A program made the position numbers and the translations under genes. From Candidula unifasciata (lineage: Eukaryota > Mollusca > Gastropoda > Stylommatophora > Geomitridae): a stretch of DNA of 64,000 nt. The first letter of the stretch is position 1. Every line of letters starts with the position of its first letter. The stretch lies in contig CAJHNH020000569.1 in assembly GCA_905116865.2 (NCBI GenBank), positions 327,501 through 391,500 on the forward strand. The letters run 5' to 3'. The notes under the pieces are model-generated. The model was not told where the DNA came from and ran no database searches. It was given only the letters and a program-made list of their open reading frames with translations. This document shows positions 56,681-64,000 of the stretch, one piece after another.

Positions 56681-57660
56681 ACCAGAATAATGATGATGAA
56701 CAGTTAGTTCTACTGTCACCTCGTTTTTTGATAAATGATTACTCCCAAACTTCCTGTCAATGGTTATCTCCCCGTTGACAACTAAATTGTGTACGCTTCA
56801 TCGAGTTATTTTATGTTAGTTAACGTAACAGTTGTTGTTTTATTCCCGGAACTTGTTAAATAATAAAACACTGTCTAAGTAAGTTTAATGTACATTATAA
56901 TACGTCAACTTGTTCTGATGCATATAAAAAATTATCAGATTCTTTAATTTTATTTTAATAAATTTATCTTGTTATCGAAGGTAGCGTAACGCCGTAATTT
57001 GCCGTAAAGTAAAGTAACAAAACCCAGGACACTACTTAGACAGTTAGACACGGACTTCAGTGAGCTGAGTCGGTTTAAAATGAAATGAAATTGTTATTTA
57101 ATTATTACTTTCGTTCATTAGTAATTAATTAGGTGATAATAACCTGGATACAGAACTTGGTTGACTGGACAGGCTTTAGGTACGCAGTCATGATCTGTGT
57201 TACATCTGACTGACCGTCAATGGTGGAGGGAGCTCACCTATCTGACAGTACAGTCTACCTCAAATCAAACTGGTGACCCAACGACACGCACTGTTACAGG
57301 ATGATGATGATGACTAGTTAATTTATTTCCTAAACCTTCTCTTCTAAAAATGCTACTGTCCTTACCCACTAAGGGCTGCAGGTTACACCAGGCTGCTCTA
57401 ACCATTCCAGGTGTCACAATTCTTTAACGTTTATTGAGGTTGGTCTGCCGTCCATAGGGAGATTTTGTTTGTATTAAAAACAAAATCTCACTCTTGGGTT
57501 ATGACCTTCAGATAACATTTTGCAATATTAGAGTCCAGGTTGCAGTGTGGAGGGGGAACACCCAGCAGACAGACTGATGTTACTGAAACATAGAAAAATA
57601 AGACCTACAGACACACAGAGAATTGAACTCGAGAGTGAAGGTAAAAAAGATGGGGAGAGC
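56681..57660. other. Unassigned; possible LTR-like remnant
   Basis: At 57265-57290 'actggtgacccaacgacacg' resembles a retrotransposon primer-binding site and its flank. An AATAAA lies upstream near 56855. No second LTR or gag/pol sequence is visible. Confidence 0.3.
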
Positions 57661-57664
57661 TGCT

Positions 57665-57745
57665 TGTGGTAGCGAAGGATAGAACAACTTGGCGTGAGCT
57701 GGTTGAGGGGCTATGTTCCACTGGGGGTTTAAAAGGCAGAAGAAT
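57665..57745 (+). mobile_element. LINE ORF end fragment
   Basis: 'tggcgtgagctggttgaggg' encodes WRELVEGLCSTGG, the terminal motif of one LINE group. It is also present at 62340-62400. Confidence 0.65.
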
Positions 57746-57769
57746 GACGTTTCTGTAATGTTTTTAAAT

Positions 57770-57935
57770 GTTCTTCTTCCTTACTTTCTCTTTTACCACT
57801 ACAGGTGTCGAGGGAGATATAAGGTCCTGCTTCGTGCTCTTCTGGCTGCTTCGACCATAGACACATTGTGGTACTGTAGAGTTTCTCTGATGTTATCTTT
57901 CCATTATGTTCTTGGTCTACCTCTTGCTTTGTTGT
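57770..57935 (-). mobile_element. LINE 3'-end fragment
   Basis: Same family as 17200-17345 and 36712-36800. Confidence 0.62.
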
Positions 57936-58117
57936 GAGTGAGGTCTGGGACTGGTAGCATAAGGTGGGAATGAATATACTTTGTATGAGATGTTTGACCT
58001 CTGTACTAAATGTTCCATGATGTTGTTCTATGGCACCAAATTCATTAGGAAGGAGAATATCAAATGGTGTGGTCAGAATGCAGCATCGACAGCTACCAGT
58101 GCAGCTGCTACATCTAA

Positions 58118-58952
58118 AACATTGGTCTCCAACGTTTTTAAGGTCGGGCCCACAAAATACTCCCCCCCCCCCCCCCGCCCCTTCTGTCCCCCCCCTTTTT
58201 TTTGCAAGACCTCCATGCCTCCATTAAGCAAATGGCAAAACACCTCAACCCCCCCCTCCCCCCCACCACCACCACCACCACCACTCCCCCCCATCTAACA
58301 AAATATGATTAAAAAGAGTATGATGTTTTGATCAGAATGTGTTAATCTATAATTAAATGCATGTTTTAACATAATAATTCAATTTTTAACAATAGATAAA
58401 CAAACTGCAAATGAAAACAAAAATGTCCTTGTCGTTGTGTTGATTAAATAGGTTAAGAAAATATTTTATATATAAACTAAAACAAAATATAAGTATAACG
58501 GATTATTACAAGTAGTACAGACAAGAGCTGCAGGAGTTTCAAGGAAAGACAGAATACGCAATCATGAAATCAGACGAATGCTAGGAAAAGCCAGTCTTAC
58601 AGGTCATCAAAGAACAACAAATGAAGTGGTTTGGACACCTAACAAGAATGCCCTGGTACTATCCGCCACAGCGAGCCACACTAAAATGTTACGAGTATAG
58701 AGCGAGTGGAAGACCTCGGAAAAGATGGAGTGATGTCATTAAGAACAGCCTTACAGAAATGAACATCAGTCTTAATAGTGCTCTTGACAGAGCCCATCAA
58801 CGAACATTACATCTCCCCCCGACACTTCGATGAGGTACAAGGTGGAAGAGAAGAAGAAGAAGAAGTACAGATACAGTCGTTTTCAAAATTGCACGATGCC
58901 CCCCTTGTCCCCTCTCCGCCCAATCCATGTGGTCCTACCTGCCAGTTTGGAA
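58118..58952. mobile_element. hAT-like element interrupted by a LINE fragment
   Basis: The left end 'acattggtctccaacgtttt' and the right end, whose reverse complement is 'acaagtggtttccaaactgg', are related. C-rich tracts (58160-58200, 58250-58290) and a GAA-tailed LINE 3' end (58510-58865) lie within. Confidence 0.5.
58510..58865 (+). mobile_element. LINE 3' end with GAA tail
   Basis: Reads MKWFGHLTRMPWYYPPQRAT, 'ASGRPRKRWSDVIKNSLTEM' and 'NISLNSALDRAHQRTLHLPP', ending 'gtggaagagaagaagaagaa'. Sister of 51890-52350. Confidence 0.88.
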
Positions 58953-59105
58953 ACCACTTGTCTGAAAAGATCTAATGTGAAGGCAAGATGATGCCAAGAA
59001 AGAAGATAGATTGATGATATTAAAGACATCATACATCCACATGGAATCACAGTGCCCATTGCTACCATCGAGTACTGGACTGCAGTCTTTTTCTCCTCAT
59101 GATGA

Positions 59106-59495
59106 GGGGGCTGCATGGTCTCGGGGCATAGTGTCCACCTTGAGTGTTAGAGGTCCTGGGGTTCAGGCCCCGGTGGAGGCTACAATTTTTTCAAGTGGAC
59201 TTCTAGTCATTTCCCCTGGTCTCTGGGTAGTGAGATTGGACGCCCGTGTGTATTGTTGTGCACCTAAAAAAAAAAACAACCTTGGCAGTTGGAAATTGAA
59301 AGAGTAACCCGGCACTCCCTGGGCAAAATTTGGAGTTAAAAATCTACCCAAAATATTTCATGATCCTCGCTGGTGTTACGGAGCCTGTGCACTGCGCTGA
59401 GCTACTTGGGACTCAGACTTGAGTTAGAAGTAGAACCGAGCACTTATGGGATACTACTTTTGTGCCATGATGTTGATCCGTTGTTTAAAATTCAA
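59106..59495 (+). repeat. Family B tRNA-derived SINE
   Basis: 'gggggctgcatggtctcggg', box B-like 'gtcctggggttcaggccc', 'agtggacttctagtcatttc' and 'gtgttacggagcctgtgcac'. It ends near 'gttgtttaaaattc'. Confidence 0.88.
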
Positions 59496-59679
59496 ACCTT
59501 CTCATGATGTTAGTAACAGAAGTGGAAGTTGATGATAATACATTTAGTAATTGGCTCATTCAGTACATACTAGTTATAAATAAGATTTGAATAAGAATTC
59601 TTACTGCTTTTTTGTGTTATATTCTGTATGTTCTATTGGAATTCCTAGCATTACATAAATAGACACTTTTGAGCTGAAA

Positions 59680-60190
59680 TGCTATAAAAAGATTCTCAAA
59701 ATACCATGGACCAAGAATCAAAAAGATGTTGACATCCTAAAGGATCTGAACATCAAGGGAAATTGGCTCATAAACAGCATCATATCTTAAAAACTTCTTC
59801 TTCTTCTTTCGTTTGCTTGAAATAAATGATCTATATCTGCAATATTGTCTCTAGTATGAACTTCACTGTCTTTTGTAATTCACTCAGTGACCCATAGAAT
59901 TTGATTTGCACCGATGTTTCTTTTGGCCAAAAGTTTTGCTTCCTATAGCGTTTGTGCATGGCATCCTGATTTTTACGGTGCGCCTCCTGGCTGGTTGCCT
60001 CTTTCTTCAGCGCCTAATTTTTCTTTAAAACTGAAATATTTTGGCTGTATCAAGTGCCCCGGTGGATTGGAAAGAACATCAGCAGAGGGCTTTGTGCCAG
60101 GAAAGAGTGGCAGGAGTGAGCAATACGAAGATGGGCAAAGGTTAAAAGTGACCAGCTGGGTAGGAAAGTGCACCAGGTGTTAGAGCTGGT
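59680..60190 (+). mobile_element. LINE fragment split by a reverse LINE insertion
   Basis: 59680-59795 reads ELKCYKKILKIPWTKNQKDV and ILKDLNIKGNWLINSIIS. 60022-60190 continues with SLKLKYFGCIKCPGGLERTS and AEGFVPGKSGR. The break carries the insert listed next. Confidence 0.82.
59796..60021 (-). mobile_element. GAA-tailed LINE 3'-end insertion
   Basis: The minus strand matches 16190-16318: 'ttatttcaagcaaacgaaag', 'actagagacaatattgcaga' and 'aaaacttttggccaaaag'. The flanks 'tcttaaaaact' (59785-59795) and 'tctttaaaact' (60022-60032) look like a target-site duplication with one mismatch. Confidence 0.8.
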
Positions 60191-60329
60191 TAGAGTCTCA
60201 GGCTGGCTGTGGTGAGAGTGACGTTCTGTATAGGAACTGCTGCGTAATGATGGCCATGGCCATTGAGTTAACCGTTTGTGTCAATTCTTCAGCACCAAAA
60301 AAAAAAAAATGATTGACACATTCAGTTTC

Positions 60330-60552
60330 TAGGCAATAAAAGAATCTGCTGCCTGTGATTGTGGAGCAGAAAGACAGACCCCTGAGCACTGCCCTAACTT
60401 CTCCCAGCAAAGACTGGGTCTGGCCCAAGGGAGCTACGTTGCAAGAGAAGCTATAGGGGAACGGTGGCAACCTTAAACGCACAATTCTATTTATGACCCA
60501 TAGAGGACTCAATGTTTAGCATGACTGATGTCGAATGCAGAAGAAGAAGTTT
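60330..60552 (+). mobile_element. LINE 3'-end fragment with GAA end
   Basis: Reads SAACDCGAERQTPEHCPNFS, the C-x-C-G...H...C type end of a LINE ORF, and finishes 'cgaatgcagaagaagaag'. Confidence 0.72.
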
Positions 60553-60940
60553 CTGGGTAGCCTTTATTGAGATTTCTCTGTACCCAGTTTGCGGTTCCCC
60601 AGTCTACCCTATAGTGGACAGGCACCATGCAAACCTTGCAAGAACAGCATGCTCAAGGCGACAAAAACGAATGGTCACCAGCCCGCTTCTACATAGCACA
60701 ACTACAGTACATGCTGCCCCCACAAAAATACAATTTGTTATGCATTGGAAACACACACAAAATAACAGCCTTTGACAAAGGAACAGAATAATCTGAGATA
60801 AAATCACAACCAGTGAAAAATAACACAACTGATAGTTACCATATTGAAAACTCAAGTCTGGATATGATGATGCATGCTACACATACACATATATGTATGT
60901 ATATATTTTTTGTTTTGTTTAACCATTTAAATCTTCTTGC
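60553..60940. other. Upstream flank of ZNG1; no clear promoter
   Basis: No CpG-rich stretch or obvious core promoter. A TA/CA-rich stretch at 60880-60910 precedes a likely splice acceptor, so the promoter may lie further upstream with a non-coding first exon. Confidence 0.35.
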
Positions 60941-60950
60941 TTGTCAACAG

Positions 60951-60988
60951 CTGTCAAGATCGGCTAACATCAAACATCTTCTGCAACA
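60951..60988 (+). other. ZNG1: Probable 5' UTR part of ZNG1 exon
   Basis: 'atcttcttgcttgtcaacag' at 60931-60950 looks like a 3' splice site, suggesting an upstream non-coding exon. An in-frame TAA at 60965-60967 lies before the ATG, which supports 60989 as the initiator. Confidence 0.55.
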
Positions 60989-61076
60989 ATGAGTGATGAT
61001 TCTGATGATGATGTTCCTGATTTAGTCCCAGCTGTCACCGCTAAAGTTCCTGTCACCATCATTACTGGATTTTTAG
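60989..61076 (+). CDS. ZNG1: ZNG1 (CBWD/COBW zinc-regulated GTPase metalloprotein activator), first coding exon
   Basis: The protein belongs to the G3E/COBW GTPase family. ZNG1 proteins use GTP to deliver zinc to target metalloproteins such as METAP1 (known for the family). The exon encodes MSDDSDDDVPDLVPAV, then TAKVPVTIITGFLG. The acidic start, the 'xPxLVP' element and 'KVPVTIITGFLG' match the N-terminus of metazoan ZNG1, where '[20 protein letters not shown]' is typical. It ends in phase 1 at 61076 with donor 'ttttag|gtattt', so the Walker A P-loop (GFLGAGKT) is split between exons 1 and 2. The acidic N-terminal linker is shorter than in vertebrates. Position 9 is Val where Cys is usual in the CPELVP motif. 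Confidence 0.93.
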
Positions 61077-61114
61077 GTATTTTAAAAACTTTAAGCCATA
61101 ATTTGATGCTCCTA

Positions 61115-61329
61115 GATACAATCCCCACATTCCCCTAGTGGATTCCGAGACTCCATTTTTGGAGAGAAAGAATATACTCACTGCTTCCTTAACAAGCCAA
61201 GCATGTCGTAACAGTTGAAATAAGCCAGTAAAACGAATGTACACACAAAACTCAGGCCCTGGCACAAAGCCAAAGTCCTAATGGACGAACATTTTGCAGC
61301 TGTTGTACACAGAAGAAGAAGAAGAGTAC
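61115..61329 (+). repeat. Family A SINE-like repeat in ZNG1 intron 1
   Basis: 'cccctagtggattccgagac', 'aagcatgtcgtaacagttga' and 'aaagtcctaatggacgaac', ending in a GAA tail. Confidence 0.8.
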
Positions 61330-62208
61330 TAATTAGGGATTTTCCTTCGAATTCATCGTGCATCTGTATGAGAGGCGAGGAATTAGCAGCCTGCATAATA
61401 TGAATTAGATCTGTAAAACGGCTGTTTATACAAAGCTCAAGTTCTGGATCAAGACTTTTAAGTCCAGAAGTGGAAAAAAAACAACCAGAATTTTCCACCA
61501 GAGTTTTGGGACTGAACCTCGAGAGACAGGGGGTAAGAAGTGTTGGTGTTGTAGGTATGGGTTTTCCCCTCTTACTTCACCCTAGGTCTAGTGAATATCT
61601 GTTCACGAAAGGAGCGTCCATTGCAGTGTCAGCCTCTTGACCTAGCAAAACCTCTCTTACCTCAAGACCATTGTGCGTGGCGAAGGGTCACAGCCTCCCC
61701 GAGGTAGTCCTGGTACTGGGGGTGCGAATCCCCAGGCAAAACACAATAGATCTAGAGGAGCAAACCTCGATAATAAACCAGGTGCACCACACTGTACTGC
61801 CCCTTGTGGGAGGCAAGGAACCGGAGGTGTGCTGAACAGTCTTAGGAATGGAAACAAGTATGCTAACCCCCCTGAATACCGGAAACTATCGTGAAGGCAC
61901 AGGGACTCAGGACGTGACGATCCAGTTGCCCCAACTACTCATGCTTAGGCCATGCTTAGAGCCACGAAGAGCTCAGCGAAACCAGCAGGCAATCTTGTGG
62001 CGGGGAATGAGCACACTGTGAGCCCCACCTTAGCTACGTGTTAAAGGGGAAGGCAGAAACGCAACCCATATTTCCTTCAGAACTGGTACAGAACATTTCT
62101 AGCTGCTGCCCGGGTAGGTAGGTAATCCACAGACACCCCAGCACCACAATGCCATGAATATGTCCACCAGAGTTTACAGCTGGTAAATGCGAAGAAGAAG
62201 AAGAATGT
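61330..62208 (+). repeat. Family A SINE-like repeat split by a 656-bp insertion
   Basis: The 5' portion is 61330-61506 ('cttcgaattcatcgtgcatc', 'gtccagaagtgg') and the 3' portion is 62163-62208 ('gtttacagctggtaaatgcg', GAA tail). Confidence 0.87.
61507..62162. mobile_element. Unclassified 656-bp insertion with 13-bp target-site duplication
   Basis: The duplication 'tccaccagagttt' is present at 61494-61506 and 62163-62175. The insert is GC-richer than its surroundings and contains a box-B-like 'gggggtgcgaatccccagg' (61716-61735). It has no convincing ORF. It could be a LINE 5' fragment or a composite SINE. Confidence 0.82.
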
Positions 62209-62299
62209 ATAAGTTAAAAACTAAGCCATAGTTTAATGCTCTTAGACACAGTTTTCTTAGCTGTACATTATAAACTGGAAACCATGATAGCACAGTCAG

Positions 62300-62425
62300 C
62301 TGTGTACATAGAGGAGTTGAATGGCTACGGACCATGAAGCAGAACAAGAATGACTTGATGTGAGTTGGTTGATGGCCTATGCTCCACTGGGGGATAAAGT
62401 GAAGAGGAAGAAGTAAAGGTGGTTG
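62300..62425 (+). mobile_element. LINE ORF end fragment
   Basis: 'tgacttgatgtgagttggtt', 'gatggcctatgctccactgg' and GA-rich end; relative of 57665-57745. Confidence 0.65.
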
Positions 62426-62490
62426 TAAAGATGTTCACCTCATCACCCACTCAATGCCTACTGGTGTATAAATATGAAGCTGGCACTTCA
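62426..62490 (+). repeat. Family C SINE remnant
   Basis: 'gtaaagatgttcacctcatc', 'acccactcaatgcctactgg' and 'tgtataaatatgaagctggc' correspond to the 3' part of family C. Confidence 0.55.
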
Positions 62491-62559
62491 TGTCCAGTTT
62501 GCTTTTAGTCATGAAAAAAGTTCCTTCAGTTACACACAGTGTGAGTGGAGTAGATTTGA

Positions 62560-62685
62560 GTCAAGAATTGACATCACAGCGCTCAGGGCATTCCTATGCA
62601 TGCTCTGTCCTCATCTTCAGCAGCCAGCACAGAGTTTCAATACTGATGGTACCGGTCACAATCTGGTAAATTACTGTGAATGAGT
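62560..62685 (-). mobile_element. LINE 3'-end fragment (RNase H-type LINE)
   Basis: 'tcacagcgctcagggcattc', 'ctcatcttcagcagccagca' and 'tactgatggtaccgg' match 1350-1435. Confidence 0.68.
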
Positions 62686-62967
62686 GCTTAATAGGAACAT
62701 GAACATTTTCAAAAGAAATAATTTAATTTGGACAGTGAGAATTTATGGCAATTCTTACTGTCCATAAGTGTTGGAAATATGCTGCTAATTGAGCCTTTCT
62801 CAGCATGAGGTCAGTTATAAGCCAGTGCTTTATTAGGGATTAAAAGCAGAAAAAGAAGAAGAAGGCTATAAAGTTTACCTTCATATATTTTGTACCACAT
62901 CACCATGAATTTGGTTTACGAGCTTGTCCCCTGGCTGCCATCTACCTATTTAATGACTTTATCTCCC

Positions 62968-63225
62968 TTGGTGGGTTCCAGAGCCCCAGTGTGGGGACAA
63001 AAAATAATGAACCCAATCTTAAGCATTTCATAAAGGCATATATTTATTCATTATTTCCTATGAATTTGGGAACTCATATGCCTGAGAGGCAGGGAACCAC
63101 TAGTTGACATACAGATAGATTTTAAAATGGATATGTATGCAGAATTCAAGTTCTGGAACAGAACTAAAGTTCAGAAGTGTACGAATAGCCAGAACTTTCC
63201 GCTAGAGTTTACAGCCAATGTGTCA
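62968..63225 (+). repeat. Family A SINE-like repeat in ZNG1 intron 1
   Basis: 'ggtgggttccagagccccag', 'atgcctgagaggcagggaac', 'caagttctggaacagaac' and 'gctagagtttacagcca'; the GAA tail is absent. Confidence 0.85.
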
Positions 63226-63339
63226 GTAAGGAAGTGTATCAGACACTTAAACCGTGGCTCCATCTATTTTGGAAACAGATTCAAATGTATTGTTGATTTC
63301 ATGTTAAAAATTTTTTTTTTTTTTAATGAATTCTTGCAG

Positions 63340-63426
63340 GAGCTGGGAAGACCACCCTTTTGAATTACATTCTTAACGAGCAGCATGGAAAGAGAATTGC
63401 TGTGATACTTAATGAGTTTGGTGAAG
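63340..63426 (+). CDS. ZNG1: ZNG1, second coding exon (P-loop)
   Basis: The acceptor is a T-rich tract followed by 'gaattcttgcag' (AG at 63338-63339). The first two bases complete the Gly codon begun at 61076. The 87-nt exon then reads [20 protein letters not shown] and VILNEFGE, nearly identical to the conserved ZNG1 block, and leaves one base before the donor 'gaag|gtttgt'. It supplies the catalytic Lys and Thr of Walker A, which bind the GTP phosphates and Mg2+. The 'NEFGE' acidic turn is a family hallmark. Exons for switch regions, the CxCC zinc motif and the C-terminal domain are not in this window. Confidence 0.95.
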
Positions 63427-63702
63427 GTTTGTTACAGAGGTTTACATTTTTACTTCTTCTTCTTCTTCAGCATTCCGAGCCCTTGAGGTTAATTGCTGCA
63501 GATATCACCCGCCTTCATTCATCTCTCTGGTTGGCTTTCTCTTTCCAGTTGGTTACACCAAGTGTTTGCAGGTCTGTCTAGATGTTATCTTTCCATCGTC
63601 TTATTGGTCTATCTGTCATCTGACATTCTTTCAATATGCCCCAACCATTTCAGTCTATTAGCTGTCATGATGAAAGTGATCAGTAGTGATTTAAACAGAT
63701 TA
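63427..63702 (-). mobile_element. LINE 3'-end fragment in ZNG1 intron 2
   Basis: 63560-63690 ('aggtctgtctagatgttatc', 'ccccaaccatttcagtctat') is the reverse of a LINE C-terminal region like 57770-57935. The start of the span is plain intron. Confidence 0.5.
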
Positions 63703-63900
63703 TCTTCTTCTTCTTCTTCTTCTTCTTCTTCTTCTTCTTCATTCACGGGCTCTAAATTCTGGCGGAAGGTCCCGGTAGATTGTCCATTTGGACTTTTGGC
63801 TTTTACCTGGACCTGAGTTTTGCATGTACAACCCCTTTACTGGCTTTAGCAGTTCCCTGGCCTACGGGCAGATGTACTCCGACTTCAAGGGAATAAACAG
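63703..63900 (-). repeat. Family A SINE-like repeat in ZNG1 intron 2
   Basis: TTC tract (63703-63740) then 'attcacgggctctaaattct', 'gtccatttggacttttggc' and 'gggcagatgtactccgactt'. Confidence 0.85.
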
Positions 63901-63904
63901 ATTA

Positions 63905-64000
63905 TGAATTTTATTGCTGCTTCCCACTCCCTGCTCACCGATGTTTGCATCTTTGATGGGTCCAAAGATTCGTCGTAAGACTCTTTTCGAAAACCTCTAA
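63905..64000 (-). mobile_element. LINE fragment at window edge
   Basis: The minus strand reads KRVLRRIFGPIKDANIGEQG, resembling the 'RRIFGPI' block of LINE RT C-termini. It is cut by the window end. Confidence 0.65.

Overview
This is a eukaryotic genomic window, most likely from a mollusc (a gastropod is my best guess, not provable here). Coding sequence is a tiny fraction, exons are short and have GT-AG borders, introns are kilobases long, and nearly everything else is repeats: microsatellites, tRNA-derived SINEs, 3' ends of many non-LTR retrotransposons (LINEs) and small hAT-like DNA elements. No prokaryotic, rRNA or functional tRNA gene was seen.

Two host genes can be supported. (1) On the minus strand, positions 43498 down to 33549, four exons (149, 123, 95 and 275 nt) join in one open frame with consistent intron phases and encode the C-terminal 213 residues of a Ser-rich adaptor-like protein: a YENSN (pYxN-type) site, a short proline-rich stretch, and a C-terminal SAM-like domain with a basic tail. 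It may be GAREM-like, but that is only a suggestion. (2) On the plus strand, from 60951 to the right edge, are the first two coding exons of ZNG1 (CBWD/COBW family zinc-regulated GTPase metalloprotein activator). A phase-1 intron splits its Walker A motif, and the rest of the gene lies beyond the window.

Layout: 1-10 kb holds dispersed SINEs, LINE 3' fragments, a palindromic tRNA-headed repeat (2.3-2.8 kb) and long CT and AT tracts. 10.7-13 kb holds a very long TTTC/ATCT/ACT microsatellite complex linked to three copies of one repeat. 13-33 kb is mixed SINE/LINE/MITE DNA with a 31-bp tandem array (15.5 kb), long GAA and GA tracts and several elements with visible target-site duplications. 33.5-43.8 kb is the SAM gene. 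44-63 kb is mostly LINE debris, including an RNase H-bearing LINE at 45.4-47.6 kb and a twin-priming-like LINE insertion at 47.7-48.2 kb. 60.9-64 kb is the start of ZNG1, with repeats filling both introns.

The most unusual structure is a roughly 3.4-kb, 41-bp-period satellite in the first visible intron of the SAM gene. Its last monomer IS the exon/intron junction of the upstream exon, and several monomers at the far end still carry GTGAGT/GTAAGT donor-like sites. The satellite therefore appears to have grown from a 5' splice site. A separate 37-bp minisatellite abuts the 3' splice site of the same exon.

Family letters used below: A = GAA-tailed SINE-like repeat of about 330 bp; B, C, G, H, I, J, K = tRNA-headed repeats; D, E, F, P = other dispersed repeats.
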